A DNA stretch of 26,168 bases from DAOTXN01 sp034435435. Its GTDB lineage: Bacteria; Chloroflexota; Anaerolineae; S140-20. The notes below the pieces were generated by a model. It was not told the origin of the DNA. It made no database searches and worked only from the letters and a program-made list of their open reading frames with translations. Each line of letters starts with the position of its first letter. The first letter of the stretch is position 1. The position numbers and the translations under genes are program-made. Of this stretch, positions 5,389-12,813 are shown piece by piece. The stretch covers positions 1-26,168 of the forward strand of contig DAOTXN010000031.1 of NCBI GenBank assembly GCA_034435435.1, given 5' to 3'.

Positions 5389-7788
5389 ATGCGCACCTAC
5401 CTCGGCCTGTTCCTGCTTTCGGCGGCGACGCTGGCGTTCGAGATCAACCTGACCCGGTTGTTCTCGGTGGCTCAATTTTACCACTTTGCCTTCATGATCG
5501 TCAGCCTGGCGCTGCTGGGCTTGGGGGCCAGCGGGTCGGCGCTGGCGCTGTTTCCCCACTGGGGTCGCCGCCAGCCCGAGCGGACGCTGAGCCGGCTGGC
5601 GCTGGGCTTTGCCCTGGGCAGCGTCGGCAGCTATGCGCTGACCAACGTGCTTCCCTTTGATTCGTTCAGCATCGCCTGGGATCGCCGTCAGGTGGGGGTG
5701 CTGGCGCTGCATTACCTGGCCCTGGCGACCCCCTTTTTCTGCAGCGGCGCGGCCGTGGGGCTGCTGCTCGCCGCCCGCCCCGAGACGGCCTCGCGCACCT
5801 ACTTTGTCAACCTCACCGGCTCGGCGTTGGGCTGTCTGATCGTGCTGGCGGCGTCTGCTCCTTTGGGCGGCGAAGGAATCGTGACATTGTGCAGTCTGCT
5901 CGCGGCGCTGGCGGCGTTGCTGTTTCGATTTTGGATTTTCGATTTTGGATTTTGGATTGCCGCCGCCGTGTTGCTGGCCTGTACTGGTGGTCTGATCCAG
6001 CGGCCTGCCTTTTTGACCCTGCGACTCTCGCCGTACAAAGACTTGAGCTACGCCCTCAACGCGCCGGGGGCCGAAGTGGTATCGCAGCGTTGGAATGCCT
6101 TTTCCCGTGTGGATGTGGTGCAGAGCACGACCATTCGCTCGCTGCCGGGGCTGAGCTACCGCTACCCCGGCTTGCCGCCCCGCCAGCACGGTTTGACGGT
6201 GGACGGCAGTGACCTGAGCGGCGTCGTCACCGATCCTTCGGGCAGGGCCTCAGGACAAAGCCTGGACGGCCTGGGCTTTGCCGACTATATGCCTGGCGGC
6301 CTGGCCTATCACCTGCGCCCACAGGCCGACGCGCTGATCCTGGAGCCGCACGGCGGGCTGGACATTCTCATTGCCCACGCCCTGGGCGCCCGCAGCATCA
6401 CCGCCGTCGAACCCAACCCGCTCGTCGTGCAGGCCGCCTTGCCCATTTACCAATTTCCCAATCTACAAACGACCGCCGAGACCGCCCGCAGCTTTGCCCG
6501 CCGCACCCATCAAGCTTTCGACCTCATCACCCTCTCCCTCACCTCCCCCTACCGCCCGGTGCGTTCCGGCGCTTACAGCCTGGCCGAAGACTATCGCTAC
6601 ACCGTCGAGGCCTTTACAGATTATTTGGGACTGCTGCGCCCGGCCGGCATCTTTCAGGCCACCCGTTGGTTGCAGACGCCGCCCAGTGAAGAAATCCGCC
6701 TGTTCGCCCTGGCCGTGACGGCGCTGGAGCAACGCGGCGCAGACCCATCCCAAGCCCTGGTCTTTTTCCGGGGCTACAACACCGCCACCGTGCTCGTCCG
6801 GCCGGCCGGGTTTACGCATGCCGAATTGACGACCATCCGCGCCTGGCTGGCCGAGCGCGCCTTCGACCTGGTCTACGCGCCCGACGTGCGCCCCGACGAA
6901 GTCAATCGCTACAACGTGCTGCCGTCGCCGGTCTATTATGCAGCGGCGACCGGCTTGCTGTCTGCCGCCGACCGGGCCGCCTGGTACGCCGCGTTCCCTT
7001 TTGACGTCACCCCGCCCACCGACGACCATCCCTTTTTCGGCCACTATTTCAAGTGGAGCCAGGCCGGGCAAGTCTGGCGCGAGGCCGGGCAGACCTGGCA
7101 GCCTTTTGGCGGCGCGGGCTATTTCGTCGTGCTGGCGCTGCTGGCCCTGGCGACGCTGGCGGCGCTGATCGTCATCGTATTACCTCTGGCAGCCGGGCGC
7201 GTGGCGGGCAAGTTGGCGGCGGGCAGCGGCGGACGGCTGTCCGCGCTGGCTTACTTTGGATTCATCGGCCTGGGATTCCTGCTGGTCGAAATTCCACTCA
7301 TTCAGCGCTTTATCCTTTTTCTGGGCCAGCCGGTCTATGGATTGACCGCCGTGTTGTTCGCGCTGCTCTTTTTCTCCGGGCTGGGTAGCTGGGCCTCGGT
7401 CCGGCTGCCGCACCGGGCGACGCTGAGTGCGTTGATTGCCGTCGTGCTGCTCTACCCGGCTGTGTTGCCGCCCTTGTTCGACTTTTTCCTGGGCGGCCCG
7501 TTGGGCCTGCGGCTGGCGGTGGCCGTGGCGGCCCTGGCCCCCCTGGGCTTTTTGTTAGGCGCACCTTTTCCCAAAGGCGTTGGCTGGCTGGAGCGCCGCT
7601 CGCCCGGTCTCATCCCTTGGGCGTGGGGGGTGAACGGGGCGGCGTCGGTGGTCGCCTCGGTGGGCGCGGCGTTGTTGGCCTTGTCTTTCGGTTTCTCGCG
7701 GGTGCTGGTCGTGGGGGCCGTGTGCTATGGCGGCGCGCTGCTGGTGCTCGGGCTCGATCAACGTTCTAGCCCGCCGTCCGGGGATTGA
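5389..7788 (+). CDS. Large membrane protein with spermidine-synthase-like domain
   Basis: 799 residues from ATG 5389; the frame is open back to 5254, but that part includes MITE sequence and is not credible. The order is: about six N-terminal transmembrane helices (to about 210), a soluble Rossmann-type domain (about 270-560) with the SAM-type loop ILEPHGGLDILIAHALGA and acidic strand end VEPNP, then about seven further helices ending in a Gly/Ala-rich tail. This matches the membrane-fused 'spermine/spermidine synthase domain' proteins common in environmental bacteria. The catalytic stretch reads LITLSLTSPYRP, without the Asp expected of a true aminopropyltransferase, so polyamine synthesis is doubtful. 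Function unknown. An in-frame low-complexity insertion lies at 5923-5959. Confidence 0.8.
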   Translation: MRTYLGLFLLSAATLAFEINLTRLFSVAQFYHFAFMIVSLALLGLGASGSALALFPHWGRRQPERTLSRLALGFALGSVGSYALTNVLPFDSFSIAWDRRQVGVLALHYLALATPFFCSGAAVGLLLAARPETASRTYFVNLTGSALGCLIVLAASAPLGGEGIVTLCSLLAALAALLFRFWIFDFGFWIAAAVLLACTGGLIQRPAFLTLRLSPYKDLSYALNAPGAEVVSQRWNAFSRVDVVQSTTIRSLPGLSYRYPGLPPRQHGLTVDGSDLSGVVTDPSGRASGQSLDGLGFADYMPGGLAYHLRPQADALILEPHGGLDILIAHALGARSITAVEPNPLVVQAALPIYQFPNLQTTAETARSFARRTHQAFDLITLSLTSPYRPVRSGAYSLAEDYRYTVEAFTDYLGLLRPAGIFQATRWLQTPPSEEIRLFALAVTALEQRGADPSQALVFFRGYNTATVLVRPAGFTHAELTTIRAWLAERAFDLVYAPDVRPDEVNRYNVLPSPVYYAAATGLLSAADRAAWYAAFPFDVTPPTDDHPFFGHYFKWSQAGQVWREAGQTWQPFGGAGYFVVLALLALATLAALIVIVLPLAAGRVAGKLAAGSGGRLSALAYFGFIGLGFLLVEIPLIQRFILFLGQPVYGLTAVLFALLFFSGLGSWASVRLPHRATLSALIAVVLLYPAVLPPLFDFFLGGPLGLRLAVAVAALAPLGFLLGAPFPKGVGWLERRSPGLIPWAWGVNGAASVVASVGAALLALSFGFSRVLVVGAVCYGGALLVLGLDQRSSPPSGD
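5923..5959 (+). repeat. GATTTTGGATTTT low-complexity repeat inside the membrane-protein gene
   Basis: A run of TTTCGATTTT/GGATTTT units, very A/T-rich compared with the GC-rich gene around it, is read in frame as FRFWIFDFGFWI (about residues 179-190). It falls in a membrane segment, where the aromatic/hydrophobic translation is tolerable. Probably a recent microsatellite-like insertion or expansion. Confidence 0.7.
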
Positions 7789-7814
7789 TTTTGCCGTCTG
7801 CGCCCTTTCGCTTC

Positions 7815-7844
7815 TTGACAATAGCTCTACTCGTGTGCTACACT
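7815..7844 (+). promoter_or_regulatory. Promoter of the Phd/PIN operon
   Basis: Perfect TTGACA (7815-7820), an 18-nt spacer and TACACT (7839-7844), 52 nt before the antitoxin ATG. Confidence 0.7.
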
Positions 7845-7896
7845 GTGTTTAGTCTGATTCGTCCAATTTGTCCGGTTTGTTTGGTGAGGTGCATAG

Positions 7897-8205
7897 ATGG
7901 CAACCGTTGTGCCCATTTCAGAACTCAAGCAGCGCACAGGTCAGGTGCTCAACCGGGCCGTCGTCGAGCGGCAGGACGTGATTATCGAGCGCTATGGCCA
8001 GGAATATGCGGTCGTGCTCAGCCTGGAACGCTACCGCGAGCTGGTAGACGCGGCGCGGGCGCGGGTACGCGCTCGCTTTATAGAAGCGCAACGCGCGGTT
8101 CACGGAGCCACAGCCGATATTCCTGCTAACGAGATCAAAGACATCGTCGCTGAGGCAGTTCGAGCGTCCAGACTGGCACGGGTCATAGATGCGGGTGGTT
8201 CTTGA
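7897..8205 (+). CDS. Phd/YefM-type antitoxin
   Basis: 102 residues. The N-terminus (MATVVPISELKQRTGQVLNRAV, then VIIERYGQEYAVVLSLERYREL) is the Phd/YefM fold, which binds its own promoter as a dimer. The C-terminal helix region (60-102) would bind the toxin. A ribosome site GGTGAGGT precedes the ATG. The 3' end overlaps the PIN toxin gene by 17 nt, so the two are coupled. Confidence 0.88.
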   Translation: MATVVPISELKQRTGQVLNRAVVERQDVIIERYGQEYAVVLSLERYRELVDAARARVRARFIEAQRAVHGATADIPANEIKDIVAEAVRASRLARVIDAGGS

Positions 8206-8617
8206 TACCAGCGTCATCGTCAGTGGCCTGATCTCGCCGCATGGCGCGCCCGCTCAGATCATCGCCCGCTGGCTCGACGACGATTTCACTTTGCTATACA
8301 CACCGGCCATGCTTGCCGAGCTGGAAGACGTGCTCAATTGCGCATGGTTGCACGAGCGCCTGGTCCATGTTCCGAATCGTATTCCTGACTTTTTGCTCGC
8401 GGTCAGGGTTTTGGGTGAATTGGTCAAGGGCTATGTCAACGTAGCGGGGCAGGCGCGCGATCCCTTTGACGAAATGTTTTTGGCATGCGCTGCTTTGGGG
8501 CAAGCCGACTATGTCGTGAGCGTAGACAAAGATTTGCTTGCGCTGAGGCGGTACGGCGAGACAGAAATCGTCACACCTGCCGAATTTCTGACTGCATGGG
8601 AAGTAGGTGGTAGATGA
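8189..8617 (+). CDS. PIN-domain toxin
   Basis: 142-residue putative PIN-family ribonuclease. Acidic residues expected to hold Mg2+ are visible in the right order: D6 in RVVLDTSVIVSG, E in LAELEDVL, D in RDPFDEMFLACA and D in YVVSVDKDLL. The family is the 'putative toxin, PIN family' group commonly paired with Phd-like antitoxins, as here. Toxicity and RNA target are inferred. It begins inside the antitoxin gene and is followed after 10 nt by the nucleotidyltransferase. Confidence 0.87.
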   Translation: MRVVLDTSVIVSGLISPHGAPAQIIARWLDDDFTLLYTPAMLAELEDVLNCAWLHERLVHVPNRIPDFLLAVRVLGELVKGYVNVAGQARDPFDEMFLACAALGQADYVVSVDKDLLALRRYGETEIVTPAEFLTAWEVGGR

Positions 8618-8627
8618 GGAGCAACCA

Positions 8628-9068
8628 GTGACTGATTTGCCTGTCAAAGGACAACCAGTAATGGCCGGAATGGACCGGCTGCAGCAGACGGCGGAAGAGT
8701 ATACCCTGCGCCTGGTTGTCCTATTTGGCTCGGCAGCTCGGGGTCACTTGCGGCCAGACAGCGACGTGGACATCGGGGTTTTGACTGCGCACCCTCTTTC
8801 AGCCGCTAAACGCAACCGGCTGTGGAGCGCATGTAGCCAATTGTTTCAAGCCGACGTGGATTTGACCGTCCTCAACCACATCGAGCCTTTGTTGGGCTTT
8901 CAGATCGCGCGCGAGGGAGTGCTTTTGTACCAGGCGCAAGCCGGGGCCTGGGAAACCTGGCGCAGCTATCAGGTGCGACGCTTCTGGGACACGCACAAGT
9001 TTCGGGAGGCTTTGCGTCTATACGTCTCGCAACGGGCCGAGGAGATGCGCCATGCCGGATCTGGATGA
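8628..9068 (+). CDS. MNT-type minimal nucleotidyltransferase (MntA-like antitoxin)
   Basis: About 146 residues with the nucleotidyltransferase motif LFGSAARGHLRPDSDVDIGVL (GSx10DxD). In MntA/HepT modules this enzyme polyadenylylates the HEPN RNase toxin on a tyrosine and silences it. The start GTG 8628 is preferred because AGGAG (8617-8621) lies 6 nt before it; a GTG at 8607 in the same frame lacks this and would overlap the PIN gene. An ATG overlapping the 3' end opens the frame of the expected HEPN partner, but that gene is broken, so this antitoxin may be an orphan. It may be cotranscribed with the Phd/PIN pair. Confidence 0.87.
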   Translation: MTDLPVKGQPVMAGMDRLQQTAEEYTLRLVVLFGSAARGHLRPDSDVDIGVLTAHPLSAAKRNRLWSACSQLFQADVDLTVLNHIEPLLGFQIAREGVLLYQAQAGAWETWRSYQVRRFWDTHKFREALRLYVSQRAEEMRHAGSG

Positions 9069-9117
9069 GCTCTTTATCCAGTGAAAATTGGCCGATCTCA
9101 GTCAATACCTTCGATGA
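9052..9117 (+). pseudogene. Remnant of a HEPN (HepT-like) toxin gene
   Basis: The ATG at 9052 lies in the end of the MNT gene, the usual coupling for MNT/HEPN pairs. The frame reads MPDLDELFIQ, stop (TGA 9082-9084), then KLADLSQYLR, stop. The piece after the first stop resembles the first helix of HEPN proteins of this type (KLxxLxxYL). Everything downstream, including the RxxxxH catalytic motif, is missing and the M14 peptidase gene follows. A single CGA-to-TGA change would explain the first stop. The similarity is short, so this is an inference from context plus pattern. Confidence 0.55.
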
Positions 9118-9165
9118 AATGGGAAAACTATGATTATCTCCAACAGAACAAGTGAGGAAAAGCCT

Positions 9166-10857
9166 ATGCCCGACGTTCGATTCGACACCTATTACCGCTA
9201 CGCCGACCTGACCCGCATCCTGCGAGAGTACGCGGCCGAGTATCCTCACCTGGTGCGTGTGGAGAGCATTGGCCAGAGCTACGAGGGGCGCGACATCTGG
9301 CTGGCGACCGTCACCCATTTCGCGAGCGGTGAGGACAAACACAAACCCGCCTTTTGGGTGGACGGCAACATTCACGCCAGCGAGGTAGCCCCGTCGAGCG
9401 CGTGCCTGTATCTGATCCACAAACTGGCGACCCAATACAGCCACGACCCCGACATCACCCGCTGCATGGACACACGCGTCTTTTACGTCTGCCCGCGCAT
9501 CAACCCCGACGGGGCCGAGTGGGCCCTGGCCGACAAACCCAAAATTGTGCGCTCCAGCACCCGCCCCTATCCCTACGACGAAGACCCCATCGGCGGGTTG
9601 GTGCAGGAAGACATGGACGGCGACGGGCGCATGCTCATGATGCGCATCCCCGACCCCAACGGCGCGTGGACTGCCTGTCCCGAAGAGCCGCGTCTGTTGG
9701 TGCGCCGCGAGCCGACGGAAGTTGGCGGGCAGTATTATCGCCTGCTGCCCGAAGGCCGGCTGGAAGACTATGACGGCGCGTTGATTCACCTCCAGCCCAA
9801 CAAAGAGGGGCTGGACATGAACCGCAACTTTCCGCTGAACTGGCGGCAGGAGCACGATCAAAAGGGCGCCGGACCCTATCCCACTTCAGAGCCGGAAATC
9901 CGCGCCCTGGTCCAGTTTATCGCCAGCCATCCCAACATCACCGGCGGCGTGGCGTTCCACACGTTTAGCGGCGTGCTGCTGCGGCCCTACGGCGACCAGG
10001 AGGACAAAAAGCTCCCGGCCGAAGACCTGTGGACCTACGAAAAGATCGGCCAAAAGGGCAGCGAGATCACCGGCTATCCGGCCATTTCGGTGTATCATGA
10101 CTTTCGTTACCACCCCAACCAGGTCATCACCGGCGTGTTCAACGACTGGCTGTACGATCACGTCGGTGCGTTCGGCTGGGTGGTGGAAATCTGGAGCGCC
10201 CAGCGGCAGGCGGGCATCGAGGAATTCAAGTTTATTGATTGGTATCGTGAGCACCCGCTGGAAGACGATTTCAAGATGCTCAAGTGGAGCGACGAGGCCT
10301 TGGGCGGCCAGGGCTACGTGGACTGGTATCCCTTTGAGCACCCCCAACTGGGGCCGGTGGAACTGGGCGGCTGGAACCGGTTGTACGCCTTTCGCAACCC
10401 GCCGCCCGAGTTCCTGGAAAAAGAGATCGCGCCATTCGCCGACTGGCTGGTGTGGCATCTGCTCATCTCACCCCGGCTGGAGTTGTTCGACGTGAGCGCC
10501 AAACCGTTGGGCGACGACGCCTACCACGTGCGGGCGGTGGTACACAACACCGGCTGGCTGCCGACCTACGTGACCAAGAAGGCGCTGGAGAAAAAGTTGA
10601 GCCGGGGCGTGATATGCGAGATCGAGCTGCCTGAGGGCGCCAGCCTGGAAACCGGCAAACCACGTGAGGAAATCGGCCAACTGGAAGGCCGGGCCTACAA
10701 ACCCTCGACCCCGACGACGTTGCACGAGCTTGACCCCACCAACGACCGGGCCAAGGTGGAATGGGTGGTGCGTGCGCCGCAGGGCGGCGTAGTCAAGCTG
10801 GTCGCCCGCCACGAGCGAGCCGGCCGGGTGACGGTAGAGGTGGCGCTGGCCCCGTAG
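9166..10857 (+). CDS. M14 family zinc carboxypeptidase
   Basis: 563 residues. The zinc and catalytic signatures of the M14 family are visible: GNIHASE (H70, E73 from the chosen start), INPDGAE, LDMNRNFPLNW (substrate-binding Asn-Arg), VAFHTFSG (third zinc ligand His), and VVEIWS (the catalytic Glu). The domain spans about 5-440. The C-terminal 120 residues look like a beta-sandwich add-on. There is no signal peptide, so it is probably cytosolic and may trim peptides or peptidoglycan-derived peptides; the substrate is unknown. The ATG at 9166 is preferred to 9130 because GAGGA lies just upstream and the conserved FDTYYRYADL begins soon after it. It appears as a single gene. Confidence 0.93.
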   Translation: MPDVRFDTYYRYADLTRILREYAAEYPHLVRVESIGQSYEGRDIWLATVTHFASGEDKHKPAFWVDGNIHASEVAPSSACLYLIHKLATQYSHDPDITRCMDTRVFYVCPRINPDGAEWALADKPKIVRSSTRPYPYDEDPIGGLVQEDMDGDGRMLMMRIPDPNGAWTACPEEPRLLVRREPTEVGGQYYRLLPEGRLEDYDGALIHLQPNKEGLDMNRNFPLNWRQEHDQKGAGPYPTSEPEIRALVQFIASHPNITGGVAFHTFSGVLLRPYGDQEDKKLPAEDLWTYEKIGQKGSEITGYPAISVYHDFRYHPNQVITGVFNDWLYDHVGAFGWVVEIWSAQRQAGIEEFKFIDWYREHPLEDDFKMLKWSDEALGGQGYVDWYPFEHPQLGPVELGGWNRLYAFRNPPPEFLEKEIAPFADWLVWHLLISPRLELFDVSAKPLGDDAYHVRAVVHNTGWLPTYVTKKALEKKLSRGVICEIELPEGASLETGKPREEIGQLEGRAYKPSTPTTLHELDPTNDRAKVEWVVRAPQGGVVKLVARHERAGRVTVEVALAP

Positions 10858-10908
10858 CCGGCTGCGAAATCGACGCCGAGATGCAGAAAATCACCCGTGA
10901 TGAAAGCA

Positions 10909-10937
10909 TTGACCCTCGATTCATACAATGATAGAAT
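10909..10937 (+). promoter_or_regulatory. Promoter of the VapB-like/VapC operon
   Basis: TTGACC (10909-10914), a 17-nt spacer and TAGAAT (10932-10937), about 70 nt before the antitoxin ATG, in an otherwise empty 149-bp gap. Confidence 0.7.
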
Positions 10938-11006
10938 GAGATAAAGCGCCAACCACGGTCGAGGAGCAGGGAGTTGCTCTGCTCTGGCAGGTAGAGGTAA
11001 AAGGTT

Positions 11007-11264
11007 ATGGAAGCAATTCGGCTCCAAAAAACCATTGAACGGGACGGTGAAATCTCTTTGGGAGGGTTGCCGTTCAAAAAGGGACAAAATGTAGAGATGA
11101 TTATTCTGGCCGACACTACGCCTATCCTCAAGCGCCTGCGCTTAACGGCCAGGCAATTGCTTAATTCTGGACTAATCGGACTCTGGCAAGATCGCACCGA
11201 TATTGTAGATAGCGCCGTGTACGCCCGTCAGCTCCGCGAACAAGCCCAAAGACGGCAAAGATAA
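11007..11264 (+). CDS. VapB-like antitoxin
   Basis: 85 residues, ending 3 nt before a VapC gene. The first 35 residues (IRLQKTIERDGEISLGGLPFKKGQNVEMIIL) look like the small beta-barrel strands seen in many PIN-associated antitoxins of AbrB/VapB type. The rest is a helical, basic tail with an acidic middle (WQDRTDIVDSAVYARQL), probably the toxin-binding part. A ribosome site (AGAGG/AAAGG) precedes ATG 11007. The call leans on its position next to vapC. Confidence 0.75.
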   Translation: MEAIRLQKTIERDGEISLGGLPFKKGQNVEMIILADTTPILKRLRLTARQLLNSGLIGLWQDRTDIVDSAVYARQLREQAQRRQR

Positions 11265-11267
11265 AAT

Positions 11268-11657
11268 ATGCTGCTCCTGGACACTGACATAATGATAGAC
11301 CTGCTGCGCCAGTATCCACCTGCGGTGAGATGGCTCGACTCTCTTGGCGAAACAGAAATTGCAATACCTGGTTTCGTCGTTATGGAACTTATCCAGGGAT
11401 GTAAGAACAAGATCGAGCAGCACAAAGTCAAACGAGCATTGGAACCCTATGACGTGGTTTGGCCTTCACCGGAGACCTGTGATAAAGCCCTGGCCGTTTT
11501 TTCTGACCATCACCTGAGCCGCGGAATTGGAATCCTGGATGCCATCATTGGTCAAATGGCAACAGATCTGGGTTTAGCTCTCCACACTTTTAATCAGAAG
11601 CACTATGTTGCTGTCCCGAATCTGAGAACTGTGCAGCCTTACAGCAAAAGGTCCTAG
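11268..11657 (+). CDS. vapC: VapC-type PIN toxin
   Basis: 129 residues of the VapC ribonuclease family. Acidic active-site residues: D5 and D7 in LLLDTDIMIDLL, E in VVMELIQG, D in GILDAIIGQMA, followed by the typical LHTFNQKHY strand. These bind Mg2+ and cut RNA, often tRNA. It follows its antitoxin with a 3-nt gap. The stop TAG is the boundary of a MITE (11654-11770), so the last residues and stop may have been set by that insertion. Confidence 0.9.
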   Translation: MLLLDTDIMIDLLRQYPPAVRWLDSLGETEIAIPGFVVMELIQGCKNKIEQHKVKRALEPYDVVWPSPETCDKALAVFSDHHLSRGIGILDAIIGQMATDLGLALHTFNQKHYVAVPNLRTVQPYSKRS

Positions 11658-11770
11658 CAGCCTGTCGGAGAAACGTAATATAGCCCCTTGTGGGCGTCCA
11701 AAATGGGCGCAAAACGAGCAAAAAACGGGCACAAGGCCCTATAGTACAGGGTTCTCCGACAGGCTGCTAG
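11654..11770. mobile_element. 117-bp MITE with 19-bp inverted ends (CTAG borders)
   Basis: CTAGCAGCCTGTCGGAGAA (11654-11672) is matched by its exact complement at 11752-11770. Further inward TATAG.CCCTTGTG pairs with CACAAGG.CCCTATA, so the whole element folds back on itself. CTAG at both ends may be a 4-bp palindromic target duplication, leaving a 15-bp terminal repeat. No coding potential. It sits between vapC, whose TAG stop is inside the left border, and the SpoIID-domain gene, whose ribosome site starts 5 nt after the right border. Confidence 0.88.
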
Positions 11771-11786
11771 TCAAGAAAGGAGCCTG

Positions 11787-12698
11787 ATGACACGTATTCG
11801 GGTCTGGACCAATTTTGTCAAATCCGGCGAGCAACCCCCGCCGCTCGTCCAGGAAATGGACCTGGAGGCCTATCTGCGCGGCGTCGTGCCCAACGAGATG
11901 TCGCCCTCGGCCCCGCTGGAGGCGCTCAAAGCCCAGGCAGTCGCGGCGCGCACCTTTGCCATGGGGGCGCTGGCCGGACCGCGCCACGCCGCGACCGCCG
12001 ACGTGTGCGCCACCGACCACTGTCAGGTGTGGCGCGACCGCACCTTCGCCGCCACCGACGCAGCCACCCTCTCTACCGCCGGTCAATATCTCAAGTTCGA
12101 GGAGCGCATCGCCACAGCGTTCTACTTTGGGCATTGCGGCGGCCACACCAACACGCCCGCCGGGGCCGGTTGGCCCGGCTCTGCGCCGTGGTGCCAGCCG
12201 GCGCCGTGCCTGTGCGCGCCGCCCCGCCCGCCCCACAATCACGGCGTGGGCATGTGCCAGGACGGCGCGGTGCTGATGGCCCAACGCGGCTACGACGCGA
12301 CCATGATTCTGCACCACTATTACACTGGCGTGACCATCGCCGTCGCTGGTGCGGAACTGCCCCCCAGCCCGCTGGGCTACAACAGCCAATACGTGCTCAT
12401 GGCCCAATCGGCGGGGCCGGGGGTGTGGGCGGCCCTTAGTCCATACACTATGCGCTTTCGGGTGACGTGCGGCTTTAGCCACGACGACGCGCTGCGCGTC
12501 CACGGCGACCGGCACACGATTACACTCGTCGGCAGCGCCAGCCCCTTTTGGGGCGTATCGGTGGAATTGGAGGCGTTCTTACGCCAGGTGGCGCCGTCCA
12601 ACGTCAGCGTCGAGCGGGTGGAAGCGGCCACGTTGGAGGAACTGTCGGCCCGGCTGCAACAGTGTATCCAGGCGGGCAACCCATTGGCCTATCGGTGA
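11787..12698 (+). CDS. SpoIID/LytB-domain protein
   Basis: 303 residues. Residues 25-205 follow the SpoIID domain: MDLEAYLRGVVPNEMS with the proposed catalytic Glu (E37), LEALKAQAVAARTFAM, CATDHCQVWRD, STAGQYLKFEERIATAFYFGHCGGHTNTP, and HGVGMCQDGAVLMAQRGYD. SpoIID enzymes cleave peptidoglycan glycan strands lacking stem peptides. The C-terminal 95 residues are unrecognised. Most relatives are exported, yet no signal peptide or membrane anchor is present and the frame is closed just upstream by TGA. AAAGGAG precedes ATG 11787. A MITE directly upstream may have removed an original 5' end. Sporulation itself is not implied. Confidence 0.88.
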   Translation: MTRIRVWTNFVKSGEQPPPLVQEMDLEAYLRGVVPNEMSPSAPLEALKAQAVAARTFAMGALAGPRHAATADVCATDHCQVWRDRTFAATDAATLSTAGQYLKFEERIATAFYFGHCGGHTNTPAGAGWPGSAPWCQPAPCLCAPPRPPHNHGVGMCQDGAVLMAQRGYDATMILHHYYTGVTIAVAGAELPPSPLGYNSQYVLMAQSAGPGVWAALSPYTMRFRVTCGFSHDDALRVHGDRHTITLVGSASPFWGVSVELEAFLRQVAPSNVSVERVEAATLEELSARLQQCIQAGNPLAYR

Positions 12699-12763
12699 AG
12701 GAGTAACACCGCCGCCGATAGCACGGGCACACGCTCCCGCGCGGGAGACACAAAAGACACACC

Positions 12764-12798
12764 ACGGCCACCGGAGAGCCTGCTCCGGTGGCCGTTTT
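12764..12798 (+). terminator. Intrinsic terminator after the SpoIID gene
   Basis: ACGGCCACCGGAG (12764-12776) pairs perfectly with CTCCGGTGGCCGT (12783-12795) across a 6-nt loop, followed by TTTT. A separate 14-bp perfect palindrome CTCCCGCGCGGGAG lies at 12734-12747. The hairpin sits only 15 nt before the next gene, so it may also modulate that gene. Confidence 0.8.
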
Positions 12799-12813
12799 CA
12801 TCAGGGGGATAGA

